A stretch of DNA of 64,000 nt from Nonomuraea sp. NEAU-A123 (GCF_018603905.1 NZ_JAHFZZ010000035.1:38330-102329); one strand, 5' to 3'. Positions 41,419-50,311 are shown, counted from the stretch's first letter. Notes: generated by a model from the sequence alone, not told the origin. Translations and numbers: made by a program.

Positions 41419-42599
41419 GTCAGGTCTGCCGAGGAGTCAGCGAGGTTCAGGCGATCTGACGTGTCCTGGCGATCTACGGCGCTCTGGAATGCGACGCTCT
41501 CAGGGAACGTGGCGAGGACCTGGAAGCCGCCGCCCTTCCGCGGGCCCGCAGTGAAGTGGCCGCCCGCCGCGATCACCCTGGCCCGCATCCCGGCAAGCCC
41601 CCGGCCCTCCGCCGTCCCTGACCAGTCACGCTCGTCGGCCGCTTCCGGCCGGCCGTCGCCGCGGTCGGCGATCTCCAGGACGAGCCCGGCCGGGTTGCCG
41701 GACAGCCGTACGAGTGCTCTGGTCGGGCCGGCGTGGCGCAGGACATTGGTGAGCGACTCGCGCACCACCCCGTAGACGGTCGCGCTGAGGTGGGCGGGCA
41801 CAGCGGGGTCGGCGGGCTCCACGTCCACCGGCAGCCCCGCAGCCCGGACCCCGTCGATCAGGCTCGGCAGGTCGTGAGCGCCGGCGCGCAGGTCGTAGGC
41901 GCTGTCGTATGGGTCGCGGGTGCTGTCACGCGGATCGAGGCGGTCGAGTGCGGCACGTAGCTGGGTGAGCGCCGTCGTGCTGGTCTCCTTGATCGCCAGC
42001 AGCGAGGCACGCGCCTGCTCGGGATCGTCGTCGAGCGTGATGAGCGCGAGCCCGGCCTGCATGGCGATGGCCGCCAGCCCGTGCCCGGCGGCGTCGTGCA
42101 CCTCCCCGGCGATCCGCGCCCGCTCAACGGCGAGCACATCGGTCGGTGGCGCGCCTTGTCCGTGAACCGGCCGACCGACGGCCACGTCCTCTCCGTGGAG
42201 CGGCCAGACGGCGGTGGCGGCACCGTCGTTGCGGAACGCCCACCCCAGCCCGTCTTGCCGGGCATCGTCAGCCGGTGCGTCGTCACGGGAGGCGCGGACC
42301 GTGCGGTGCGTCGGCGCGACGCTGTGGGCCGGGATGCCCCAAGCCCTGGCGGGTGTCGCACCCGCAAGCGTGCCACCCCGTACGGCGTCGGAGGAGACGA
42401 CCGGCGGCGGCTCGGCCTCCGCAGCGGCGGCGGCCGCGGCCGCGCGGGCCTGGGCCAGGCCGCTGAACGACCACGGGACAGCCAGCCACCCGGCCCAGGC
42501 CAACATGACCACGACCGGGACGTCACCCAGCCGGGCCATCCGGAACAGCGCCCTGAACGGCCTACGACGGCCGTCGCCGCTGTGCGTGTGCTCGGTCAC
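41415..42599 (-). CDS. NarL-group sensor histidine kinase with reduced membrane domain
   Basis: 394 residues. HisKA_3 dimerisation: ERARIAGEVHDAAGHGLAAIAMQ (phosphorylated histidine in EVHD). ATP domain: VVRESLTNVLRHAGPT, EIADRGDGRP, GRGLAGMRARV. Relatives usually carry four or more N-terminal membrane helices; here only one clear helix (VPVVVMLAWAGWLAVPWSFSG, residues 27-47) is followed by an alanine-rich and a low-complexity segment (residues 50-150) with no obvious sensor fold. It phosphorylates the coupled response regulator. The stimulus is unknown and the input region looks eroded. Confidence 0.88.
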   Translation of the reverse strand: MTEHTHSGDGRRRPFRALFRMARLGDVPVVVMLAWAGWLAVPWSFSGLAQARAAAAAAAAEAEPPPVVSSDAVRGGTLAGATPARAWGIPAHSVAPTHRTVRASRDDAPADDARQDGLGWAFRNDGAATAVWPLHGEDVAVGRPVHGQGAPPTDVLAVERARIAGEVHDAAGHGLAAIAMQAGLALITLDDDPEQARASLLAIKETSTTALTQLRAALDRLDPRDSTRDPYDSAYDLRAGAHDLPSLIDGVRAAGLPVDVEPADPAVPAHLSATVYGVVRESLTNVLRHAGPTRALVRLSGNPAGLVLEIADRGDGRPEAADERDWSGTAEGRGLAGMRARVIAAGGHFTAGPRKGGGFQVLATFPESVAFQSAVDRQDTSDRLNLADSSADLT

Positions 42600-42647
42600 C
42601 GTCCCCCCACCTGGCCAGGCTGGCTCAGCCCCTAATCCTAGCCAGTT

Positions 42648-43037
42648 TCAGACTTTCCGGTTGGCGGGCGGCCCGCCCAGACCCCACGAGATGATCTTGT
42701 TGGGGGTGATCCGGATCAGTTCGGCGCTGAAGCCGGGGAACGGCGGCTGCTGGTCGGCGAGCGCCTGCGCCGTTCCCCTGATCTCGATCCCGCGTACCAC
42801 CCACGGGTCGGTGGAGGCCAGTTCGTCCACGACGAAGGCGACCGTGCTGCCCGCCGCGATGTTCCGATACTTCTTGGACTTGCCGAGATTGTGGCCGCCG
42901 ATCGTGATCGCGCCTGCTTCGGCATCCACGAAGAAACCGACGGGGCTGTTCTGTACCTGCCCCTCGGGCGAGATCGTGGCCAGCCGGCCGAGCTGCTGGG
43001 TGGCGAGGTAGTCCAGCTCTTCCTGGGTGAATGTCAT
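42648..43037 (-). CDS. PPOX-class F420-dependent flavin/deazaflavin oxidoreductase
   Basis: 129 residues, a single split-barrel domain. Characteristic parts: LDYLATQQLGRLATISPEGQ, NSPVGFFVDAEAGAITIGGHNLGKSKKYRNI, VAFVVDELASTDPW and RGIEIRGTAQAL. The subgroup binds coenzyme F420 or FMN and reduces small molecules. It ends ISWGLGGPPANRKV, the usual terminal motif. It is a stand-alone gene following the kinase in the same direction. Confidence 0.9.
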   Translation of the reverse strand: MTFTQEELDYLATQQLGRLATISPEGQVQNSPVGFFVDAEAGAITIGGHNLGKSKKYRNIAAGSTVAFVVDELASTDPWVVRGIEIRGTAQALADQQPPFPGFSAELIRITPNKIISWGLGGPPANRKV

Positions 43038-43071
43038 GGAAAGAAGCGTGCTACCTCAAGCGCGGTTCAGG

Positions 43072-43980
43072 TCAAGCGGATCCGCCGGTGAGCCAGCGCA
43101 GCGGGTTGTCGCGGGTGATGAGGCCGATCGTGTCCTCGCCGACCCCCGACTCGCGCAGGCGCGGCAGCAGCGTGTGGAAGAGGTGGGCGTAGCCGGGCCC
43201 GCCATAGCGGTTGACCTGCGCGATCCGGCTCACGCCGGTGCTGAGCAGGAGGCGCTCGGCGTGGCCGTCCTCGATGAGGTCGAGCACGATCCTGGCCGAC
43301 TGGTCCGGGCCGGGGCCGAGCGAGCCCAGGCTGACGTACGCGCCGGCCTCGGCGATCTTGCGGGCGATGGCCGGGTCGGCGCCCGCGTAGCCGACGCTCA
43401 CCCGGGCCCCGGGCAGGCCCTCGCCGAGGAGGATCTCCAGCATGGCCAGCCCGTTGTGCCCGTACGTGGCGACGGGCAGGCGGGAGGCCAGCGCGGCGCG
43501 GGCGGCGGCGATCAGGCCGCGTTCCTCGGCCGGAGTGGGCTCGGTGCCGCAGCAGCCGACCTGGCCGATCACGCCGGGGAACACGCCGATGCCATCGAGA
43601 CCGTCGGAGATCTCGGTCATCAGCCGTTTCGTGAGCGTCTCGACGTCGGCGTCAGGGGAACCGGTGAACGGTCCGGCGAACAGGCCGGTCGAGGCGATCA
43701 CCGGTACCCGGCTGCCGACCGCGATCCGGGCCAGGGCGGCGGCGTCGCGGCCCATGCCCAGGCAGGTGAGGTCGACGACCAGGCCGAGCTGGTCGGATTG
43801 GCGCAGCTCGAGGAGCTCGGCGGTGACGGTCTGATCCTCGTCGAGCCAGCGGTAGGGGTCGGAGTCGATGCCGACCGCCCAGCGCATGTCGGTGCGCAGG
43901 TGCTCACGGGATAGGACAGGACCGTCGATGGCGGTCGCGGGAACGGGACCGGTGACGGTGCGAAGTAGGGCCTCGGGCAT
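43072..43980 (-). CDS. Phosphotriesterase-family protein lacking most metal ligands
   Basis: A 302-residue TIM-barrel protein aligned by eye to the amidohydrolase/PTE family. The N-terminal HxH reads SREHL (first histidine lost). The bridging Lys/Glu position in the VIGQVG segment is glutamine. The GH motif reads GYAGAD. The late aspartate segment reads LSTGVSR. Only the mid-barrel histidine (ATYGHNG) survives, while structural motifs such as NRYGGPGYAHLFHTLLPRL are intact. The frame is open and well conserved in composition, so it may be a folded pseudoenzyme. Start chosen at ATG 43980 (PEALLRTVTGPVP); a GTG at 44025 is possible. Confidence 0.75.
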   Translation of the reverse strand: MPEALLRTVTGPVPATAIDGPVLSREHLRTDMRWAVGIDSDPYRWLDEDQTVTAELLELRQSDQLGLVVDLTCLGMGRDAAALARIAVGSRVPVIASTGLFAGPFTGSPDADVETLTKRLMTEISDGLDGIGVFPGVIGQVGCCGTEPTPAEERGLIAAARAALASRLPVATYGHNGLAMLEILLGEGLPGARVSVGYAGADPAIARKIAEAGAYVSLGSLGPGPDQSARIVLDLIEDGHAERLLLSTGVSRIAQVNRYGGPGYAHLFHTLLPRLRESGVGEDTIGLITRDNPLRWLTGGSA

Positions 43981-44127
43981 AGGAGACGTTAACCGATTTT
44001 TGCCCGAAGTCGCCGATAAAAGCACGAAATTTTACGTTTGGGCTGGTTTGTGAATTGGGTGGGTCGTGGGCTTGATATGAGAGCCTATAGCGGGTTCTAG
44101 GGCCGTATCCTTGGGGGCACATCGACC

Positions 44128-44598
44128 GTGCGGGGGAGTACGTTGCCGATCCAGGACTCCGAGACCGGAGACGCCGACGCGATCAAGGACGAGTCAGCCG
44201 AACGTTCCAGCATGCCCGAGCGCCGTTCGGGCATCCACGGCTGGCTGGACGGCATCCGGTCCACCCGCGCCGGCCGGCTCACGCTGAAGATCGTCATTGG
44301 CACCATCGGCACGATCATGGTGGTGGGCGGCCTGATCATGGTGCCGTTCCCCGGTCCGGGCTGGCTGATCGTGTTCGCGGGGCTGGCCGTGCTGGCCACC
44401 GAGTTTCACTGGGCGCGCCGGGCGCTGGAGTTCGGCAAGCGAGTGCTGCACGACTGGACCGAATGGTACAAGCGGCAGGGCTGGCCGATCCGCGTCATCG
44501 TGCTCATCGTGACCGTGGCCGTCGCGGCCGTGATCGTCTATTTCGGGCTCAGGACGCTGGGAATCGATCTCATCGAACTGGCTCAGCGCATTATCTAG
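44128..44598 (+). CDS. TIGR02611 family membrane protein (PGPGW motif)
   Basis: 156 residues. Acidic cytoplasmic N-terminus (about 50 residues), two membrane helices around VPFPGPGWLIVFAGLAVLATEF, an amphipathic basic segment FGKRVLHDWTEWYKRQGW, and a third helix VIVLIVTVAVAAVIVYFGL. The PGPGW signature defines this actinobacterial family; its function is not known. GTG at 44128 is used, but TTG at 44143 has a better ribosome site (GGGGAG five bases upstream). Confidence 0.88.
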   Translation: MRGSTLPIQDSETGDADAIKDESAERSSMPERRSGIHGWLDGIRSTRAGRLTLKIVIGTIGTIMVVGGLIMVPFPGPGWLIVFAGLAVLATEFHWARRALEFGKRVLHDWTEWYKRQGWPIRVIVLIVTVAVAAVIVYFGLRTLGIDLIELAQRII

Positions 44599-44652
44599 AT
44601 CGGGTCGTTATCGCTGCCGGAAATGCCGCCGTCCGCGGCCTATCCTGCGGGC

Positions 44653-45615
44653 GTGATCGCCCACATCGCCGTCGCCCTGTCGCTCGCCCTGCTCACTCCG
44701 ACCGCTGAGCTCCCGGCCGCCGAGCTCCCGATCGCCGAGCTCCCCACCGCCCAGGCGGACACACTGCCCCTCCCCGGCGTCAGTGTGAAATATCTGGAAA
44801 AAACGGGTGACCCCGTACGGCTCAGCAGCTACGGCCTGGGCACCAAGAGCACCTACCTCAGAGCCAGGACCGGCAACACGTTCGCCCAGCAGCAGACCCT
44901 GTCGGAGGCCGCGGTCTCGCCCGACGCCGCCACGGTCGCCGGCGTCCCCAAGTCCTACCGGGCCGGCTACGACTCCCTGCTCCTCACCGACCGCCCCAGC
45001 GGCAAGTCCAGGCGGGTGCGCACGGTCAAGAAACCGCTGGCCGCCTCGTACATCTCCTGGTCACGTGACAGCAAGCGGGTGGCGCTCACCGTCGAGCAGA
45101 AGGTCGGCGGGAAGTGGCGCGCCGTCGGCTTCACCGTCGTCGACGTGGTGACGGGCACCGCCCGCACGGTCCGCCCCACCGGGCTCGACGGGGCAGCGGA
45201 CTTCTGGTGGACCCCCGGCGGCGACCTCGTCGCCAGGTTCGGCGACGGCCTGCGGACCTACCGGGCCAGTGACGGCGCGACCCTGCGCACGTTCGCGGAC
45301 GTCGGGCTGCCGACCGGCCCGGAGGATGCCTATTCGCCGTCGGGCAGCCGCCTGACCACATGGTGCCCGTCACGCTTCAAGGAACAGCTCTGCCTGGTGA
45401 ACCCGGCCACCGGCAAGATCGCGAGCCGGGTGGCCGTCAGTCCGGAGATGCTGTTCGGCTGGTGGGACGAGAGCCATGTCATCGCGGTCATGGCCCGTCA
45501 GGGCGCCTACCGCCTGTCGGTGGTCGACCTGACGGGCAAGGTGACCCGGGTGCTGGCCGACATCCCGTCCCAGGCGTGGAAGGCGAGCCTCTGGCTGACC
45601 TTCCGCCGGAACTAG
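44653..45615 (+). CDS. Secreted beta-propeller-like (TolB-type) protein of unknown role
   Basis: 320 residues from GTG 44653, giving a signal peptide (HIAVALSLALLTPTAEL). A short repeat ELPAAELPIAELPTA follows, then WD/TolB-like repeats: SEAAVSPDAATVAGVPKSYR, ISWSRDSKRVALTVEQK, DFWWTPGGDLVARFGDG, DAYSPSGSRLTTWCP. Two cysteines (TWCPSRFKEQLCLV) could form a disulphide. It probably sits outside the membrane as a binding scaffold. Its stop codon overlaps that of the convergent GroES-like gene. Confidence 0.7.
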   Translation: MIAHIAVALSLALLTPTAELPAAELPIAELPTAQADTLPLPGVSVKYLEKTGDPVRLSSYGLGTKSTYLRARTGNTFAQQQTLSEAAVSPDAATVAGVPKSYRAGYDSLLLTDRPSGKSRRVRTVKKPLAASYISWSRDSKRVALTVEQKVGGKWRAVGFTVVDVVTGTARTVRPTGLDGAADFWWTPGGDLVARFGDGLRTYRASDGATLRTFADVGLPTGPEDAYSPSGSRLTTWCPSRFKEQLCLVNPATGKIASRVAVSPEMLFGWWDESHVIAVMARQGAYRLSVVDLTGKVTRVLADIPSQAWKASLWLTFRRN

Positions 45616-45932
45616 AGGTAGAGGCCGGTGCCGTGATCGGTCTCCTGGGTGGCGACGGCGTGCAGGTCGCGCTCGCGCATGACGAGGTAGACCTGCGAGT
45701 GCAACTCCACCTCGAACTGGTCCTCCGGGTTGAGCAGCACCTTGTCGCCCACCTTGACCGCGCGTACGTTCGAGCCGACCCCGCAGACCTCGCCCCAGGC
45801 CAGCCGGTTGGCCATCTTGACCGTCGCGGGGATGACGATCCCGGAGCCGCTGCGCCGCTCCTCGGTCTCTTGCTCCAGCCGGATCATCACCCGGTCGTTC
45901 AGCATCTGTATCTCGAACTTGGGTGCTACCAC
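45612..45932 (-). CDS. GroES-like co-chaperone paralogue
   Basis: 106 residues with the Cpn10 barrel: MLNDRVMIRLEQ, mobile-loop equivalent GSGIVIPATVKM, then GEVCGVGSNVRAVKVGDKVLLNPEDQFEVELHSQVYLVMRERDLHAV. The IVI tripeptide needed to touch GroEL is retained. There is an extra C-terminal tail (ATQETDHGTGLYL). No groEL lies next to it, and the sequence is divergent from the canonical GroES, so it is likely a second, specialised copy. GTG start. Confidence 0.85.
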   Translation of the reverse strand: MVAPKFEIQMLNDRVMIRLEQETEERRSGSGIVIPATVKMANRLAWGEVCGVGSNVRAVKVGDKVLLNPEDQFEVELHSQVYLVMRERDLHAVATQETDHGTGLYL

Positions 45933-45981
45933 GCGCCCAGTTTACGGTCAGCCGGGCCTCCGCTGCCCGGCAACTGGGCCG

Positions 45982-46918
45982 TCAGGGCAGCGTGAGCTCG
46001 GCGAAGACCGGCCGGTGGTCGGTGCGCTCCAGCCGCTCGACCGCGAACGCGCGCACCCCCATCCCGGCGGAGGCCAGCACATGGTCGATCACCACCCCGG
46101 GAGCCCGCCCGTTCTTGGGCCAATACGTCGCGCTGAACCCCTGCCCGGTGACGTCCGCCGCGTCGCGGTAGCCGGCGGCCAGCAGGTCGCGCATCGGTAC
46201 GTGGTCGAGCGTGGCGTTGAAGTCGCCGGCGAGCACCCGCGTGACCCCGCCGCCGCGTGGCAGGGCGACCAGCCCCTGCCGCCAGCAGAGCGTCGGTCCG
46301 ACGTACTGGGGCGCGCACGGGTGCACGGACACCACCTCGATTTTCGTCCCGCCCGGCGCCGTGAGCACCGCTCTGGCCTGCCCGAACGCGCCGAACTGGA
46401 TGGCCGGTTCCGCCGTGAGCGGATAGAGCGAGTAGACACCGGAGCCGCCCACGCCGGGCAGCGCCCGCACCACGGCCTGCGGCAACGCCTTGCGCAGCCC
46501 CGCCCGGTCCAGGGCCGCCGCGGCCTTCGGCGTGAGCTCCTGCAGCGTCAGCACGTCCGGCCGGAGCCTGGTGACCAGGTCCATCAGCCCTGCCGGGTCA
46601 CCCGAGCCCACCATCAGGTTGGCCGCCAGCACCCGCAGCCGGCTCGCCGCCGGTGCCGGTGTCGGCGAACCAGCGAGGCAGCACGGCCAGCGCCAGGGCC
46701 GCCGCGGTGACGAGCGCCACCGCCCCCGCGACCCGCCGCCGCAGCGCTCCGGCCAGGACGAGCGCGAGCACGGACCCCGCCGCCGCGTACGGCGTGTACG
46801 CCACGATCGGCACCCACGGCCACAACCCGTCGTACGGGCTCCACCGCAGCGCCGCCCACACCGCGAGCGGAGCCACCACCAACCACACCAGAACGCTCAC
46901 CAAAGATCGCACCCGCAC
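45982..46918 (-). pseudogene. Frameshifted membrane-anchored endonuclease/exonuclease/phosphatase protein
   Basis: From 46918 one frame encodes three membrane helices (LVSVLVWLVVAPLAVWAAL, AAGSVLALVLAGAL, AVALVTAAALALAVLP) ending WFADTGTGGE. The next frame then gives RLRVLAANLMVGSGDPAGL and the complete EEP domain: TLQELTP, VVSVHPCAPQ, LAGDFNATLDH, VIDHVLAS, RTDHRPVFAELTLP. The shift lies near 46640. Joined, they make the usual three-helix anchor plus extracellular EEP catalytic domain with all catalytic residues. It could be a recent mutation or a sequencing error. Confidence 0.75.
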
Positions 46919-46978
46919 CTCCTCCCCTGTATTGCCACGAATCGCTACATGGGTTCACGTCGTGAGATCGTGTGCTCC

Positions 46979-48232
46979 ATGCGCGACGCGGAAGCCAGGG
47001 TCCTGCAGGCCATCGACGACACCGAGACCGTCAACCTGCTGGCCGAGACCGTCAGAGTGCCCAGCGTGACCGGCACCGACGCCGAATCCGACCTGCAGCA
47101 CCGCCTCGCCCGCGTGCTCACCGAGGCGGATCTGGACGTGGACGTCTGGAAGCTGGACCTCGACGCCCTCGGCCGCCGCACGGGCTTCCCCGGCACCGAG
47201 GCCCCCAGGACCGAGGGCTACGGCGTGGTGGCCGTGACCGGCGGCGAAGGCACCCCGGCACTGGCGCTGCAGGGCCACGTCGACGTCGTGCCCATCGGCG
47301 ACCCCGTCCAGTGGGCGGGCAACGACCCGTTCGCCGCCAGGATCACCGGCGACACCCTGCACGGCCGTGGCGCCTGCGACATGAAGGCCGGGCTGGCGGC
47401 CAACCTCGCCGTCGTCCGCGCGCTCAAGAAGGCCGGGGTACGGCTGGCCAGGCCGCTCGCCGTGCACTGCGTGATCAGCGAGGAGGACGGCGGCCTCGGC
47501 GCGTTCGCCACGCTGGCCAGGGGCCACACGGCGGAGGCGGCGGTCATCACCGAGCCGACCGGCGGCGCCGTCATCACGGCCAACGCGGGGGCGCTGACGT
47601 TCCGGATGGAGGTGGCGGGCCGGGCCGCGCACGCGGCCACCCGGTACGAGGGGGTCAACGCGGTCGAGGTGTTCTGGCCGGTGTTCGAGGCGATCCGGCG
47701 CCTGGAGGCCGAGCGTAACCGTGACGTGCCGGCCCTGTTCGGTGGCAACGCGATGCCGTACCCGATCGAGATCGGCACCGTGCGGGCGGGTGACTGGGCG
47801 AGCAGCGTGCCCGATCTGCTCGTCGCGGAGGGCCGGGTAGGCGTCAGGCTCGACGAGGACCCGGCGGCGGCGCGGGCCGCGTTCGAGGCGGCGGTGCTGT
47901 CGGTCGCGCACCCGTGGCTGCGCGACCACCCGCCCGCGATCACCTGGCCGGGCGGGCAGTTCGCCAGCGGACGGCTGCCCGAGGCGCACCCGCTGCTGGC
48001 GGAGGTGGCGGGGGCCATCGCCGACACGACGGGCACGCGGCCGATCGAGAAGGCCGCGCCGTACGGGAGCGACCTGCGGCTCTACGCCGCGGGCGGGATC
48101 CCGGCGCTGCACTACGGCCCTGGCGACGTGCGGTACGCGCACGCCCCCAGGGAGCAGGTCGAGCTGCGGGAGCTGCGCGAGGTCACACGAGCGCTGGCAG
48201 CGCTCGTGGTGCGCCGTTGCGGAACACTCTGA
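46979..48232 (+). CDS. M20 family metallopeptidase (ArgE/DapE-like deacylase)
   Basis: 417 residues. Zinc ligands and catalytic residues are in order: LQGHVDVVP (His, and catalytic Asp two on), HGRGACDMKAGLAA (bridging Asp), VISEEDGGLGA (catalytic Glu and ligand Glu), with a small dimerisation domain beginning VITANAGALTFRMEVAGRAAHAA. The C-terminal ligand is likely in HYGPGDVRYAHAPREQVEL. It cleaves an N-acyl amino acid or dipeptide in the cytosol. ATG 46979 is preferred; an in-frame ATG at 46949 is possible. The 3' end overlaps the convergent FAD gene by 50 bases. Confidence 0.9.
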   Translation: MRDAEARVLQAIDDTETVNLLAETVRVPSVTGTDAESDLQHRLARVLTEADLDVDVWKLDLDALGRRTGFPGTEAPRTEGYGVVAVTGGEGTPALALQGHVDVVPIGDPVQWAGNDPFAARITGDTLHGRGACDMKAGLAANLAVVRALKKAGVRLARPLAVHCVISEEDGGLGAFATLARGHTAEAAVITEPTGGAVITANAGALTFRMEVAGRAAHAATRYEGVNAVEVFWPVFEAIRRLEAERNRDVPALFGGNAMPYPIEIGTVRAGDWASSVPDLLVAEGRVGVRLDEDPAAARAAFEAAVLSVAHPWLRDHPPAITWPGGQFASGRLPEAHPLLAEVAGAIADTTGTRPIEKAAPYGSDLRLYAAGGIPALHYGPGDVRYAHAPREQVELRELREVTRALAALVVRRCGTL

Positions 48233-49478
48233 GCAGCGCCCCTGGACTCATCAGCGACGGCGGCGCGTCGATCAGGTTCGCCACCCGGAGGAAGCGCCTG
48301 GCCAGGTCGGCGTCGTGTGCCGCCGCCGCGTGGAAGCGCTCCAGGTAGGCGTTGACCATCCGGATCTTCGGGGTGAGCTCCCCTTCCACGCCGGGCAGCC
48401 GCAGGTCACCGCCGACCACGATGTCCCAGGGTGCGTCGAGCACCTTGGTGATCCGCTTGAAGAACGGCAGCGGGCGCAGGTCGAGGTCGAGCAGGGCCTT
48501 GGCCTCCAGCGCGGCGACCGTCATGCCCTGGCCGTAGAACGGGTTGAACGCGCAGAGGGCGTCCCCGACGACCAGCAGGCCCTCCGGGAAGCGGGAGAGC
48601 CGCTCGTAGCGGTACCTGACGCTGGCCGGGGTGTGATACGAGCGCGGCTCCCCGATCGGCTCCGCGACGGTGATCAGCCGATGCAGGTCGGGGGCGGTCA
48701 GCGTCTCGGCGAACGCGGCGAACTGCCGGAGCGGCAGCTCCGGCCCGGCGCCGCCGTATCCGGCCATGGTGACGACCCAGCGGTCGTCCTCCAGCGCCAG
48801 CGCCACCCCGCCGCGCGGGATCTCGGCCGTGGGCACCACCACGAGGACCAGATCGCCGTCGAGCTGGTCCGGCCGGCGGACGAACTCGCGCGTGCCGTAC
48901 CTCAGATCGATCGTCACCCGCTCCTCGGCGGGCCGCTCATAGCCGAGCTCGGACAGCCAGAACGGCGTGCGCGAGCCCCGCCCCGAGGCGTCGACGACCA
49001 GGTCGGCGGGCATCGGGTCGCCGTTCGCCAGCCGCACGCCGATGACCCGGCCCTGCTGGGCGAGCAGGCTGGTGACGGCGCGGTCAGCCAGCACGCGCAC
49101 GCCGGGCAGGGCGGTGACACGGCGGCGGATCTGGCCTTCGAGCAGTGCTCGGCTGAGCGAGAGCCCGATCAGGCCGCTCTCCCCGCGGGCGAGCGGCTGC
49201 CCGCCGTGGATCCAGCGGGCCTGGCTCTGCAGGTCGCCCAAGAGCGCGCCCTGCGCGACGAGCTCGGCGGTGAGCCCCGGCAGCAGCTCGTCCATGACCT
49301 CACGGCCTCTGGCGAGCAGGCCGTGCGCGTGGCGGCTCTGGCCGACGCCCTTGCGATGGACGTCTACGGTGGGCAGCGTGTCGCGGTCGATCACCGTGAC
49401 CCTGGCGTACCTGCGGTGCAGCGCGGCGGCGGACAGCAGGCCCGCCATGCTCGCGCCGATGACGACGGCGTGGTCCAT
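48183..49478 (-). CDS. FAD-dependent oxidoreductase (tryptophan halogenase/monooxygenase-like)
   Basis: 431 residues. N-terminal FAD fold VVIGASMAGLLSAAALHRRY with IDRD at the end of strand 2. Middle motif VVDASGRGSRTPFWL. C-terminal LLVVGDALCAFNPFYGQGMTVAALEA, the GD and NPxxGQGM signature of aromatic-ring or geranylgeranyl-reductase-like flavoproteins. It likely oxidises a lipid or aromatic substrate. It faces a TetR gene across 248 bases containing two dyads, so it is a probable target of that repressor. The last 50 bases overlap the M20 gene on the other strand. Confidence 0.88.
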   Translation of the reverse strand: MDHAVVIGASMAGLLSAAALHRRYARVTVIDRDTLPTVDVHRKGVGQSRHAHGLLARGREVMDELLPGLTAELVAQGALLGDLQSQARWIHGGQPLARGESGLIGLSLSRALLEGQIRRRVTALPGVRVLADRAVTSLLAQQGRVIGVRLANGDPMPADLVVDASGRGSRTPFWLSELGYERPAEERVTIDLRYGTREFVRRPDQLDGDLVLVVVPTAEIPRGGVALALEDDRWVVTMAGYGGAGPELPLRQFAAFAETLTAPDLHRLITVAEPIGEPRSYHTPASVRYRYERLSRFPEGLLVVGDALCAFNPFYGQGMTVAALEAKALLDLDLRPLPFFKRITKVLDAPWDIVVGGDLRLPGVEGELTPKIRMVNAYLERFHAAAAHDADLARRFLRVANLIDAPPSLMSPGALLRVFRNGAPRALPALV

Positions 49479-49652
49479 GGTTGGTTCCCCCCTGAGGAAA
49501 AGTGTGGCTTCCAGAGGGTCACCCGGGCCGGAGTTCCGCTTCCACGTCCTTTGGCACGCTCCAAAAACGATGTTCTACGGGCAGGCCCGCTCCGTCGGGC
49601 AGCAGCGCGAAGCTCTTCTCAGGTGATGGTCATTGTGGCCTCCGGTTGAAAT

Positions 49653-49702
49653 GGACTACAGTCCGGTTTGTGGATGGCTCGAAAGCTAACGGACCACGGT
49701 CC
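49653..49702. promoter_or_regulatory. Paired 12-bp dyads, candidate TetR operators
   Basis: GGACTACAGTCC (49653-49664) and GGACCACGGTCC (49691-49702) are both perfect inverted repeats with the same AC spacer and one symmetric base-pair change. Centres are 38 bp apart. They lie 62 and 24 bases upstream of the TetR ATG, in the divergent region to the FAD gene. Confidence 0.65.
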
Positions 49703-49726
49703 GCTTCGTCAAGGCAGCCGCTGGAG

Positions 49727-50302
49727 ATGTTCCACGGGGGCCCAGTCAACGAACGCGCGGACGCGGCGCGCAACAGGGAGAAGATCCTCTCCGCCGCGGC
49801 CACGCTGTTCGCCGAGAAGGGGGTCGAAGCGGTCTCCATGGACGCGATCGCCACCGAGGCAGGGGTGGGGAAGGGCACGTTGTTCCGTAGATTCGGCGAC
49901 AAGTCGGGGCTGGCGGTGGCGCTGCTCGACGAGCGCGAACGGGTGCTGCAGGAACGCATCCTGTCCGGCCCGCCGCCGCTGGGGCCCGGCGCCCCGGCCC
50001 GCGACCGGCTCACCGCCTTCGTCGACGCCTATCTGGACTACCTGTTCGCCCACCTCGACCTGGTACGCATGTCCGAGACGGCCAGTCCGGGCGCCCGCTA
50101 CCGGATCGGGGCCTATCGCTTCTGGCACCGCCACACGGCGATCCTGCTGGCGGCCTCCCGGCCGGGGTCCGACGCCGACGTGCTGTCGCACGCGCTGCTC
50201 GCGGCCACCGCCGCCGAGGTGGCGGGGGTGCTCAGGGAGGAGTACGGCGAGGCCCGCGCGCGCGACGCGATCACCGCGCTGGTCGGGGCCCTTGTCGGAT
50301 GA
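49727..50302 (+). CDS. TetR family regulator
   Basis: 191 residues. Helix-turn-helix ILSAAATLFAEKGVEAVSMDAIATEAGVGKGTLFRRFGDKSGL (about residues 20-62), then a helical ligand domain. Start at ATG 49727. An upstream in-frame GTG at 49670 would add 19 residues and place the second dyad inside the gene, so it is less likely. Divergent from the FAD oxidoreductase, which it probably represses together with itself. Confidence 0.9.
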   Translation: MFHGGPVNERADAARNREKILSAAATLFAEKGVEAVSMDAIATEAGVGKGTLFRRFGDKSGLAVALLDERERVLQERILSGPPPLGPGAPARDRLTAFVDAYLDYLFAHLDLVRMSETASPGARYRIGAYRFWHRHTAILLAASRPGSDADVLSHALLAATAAEVAGVLREEYGEARARDAITALVGALVG

Positions 50303-50311
50303 GCGGGGGTG

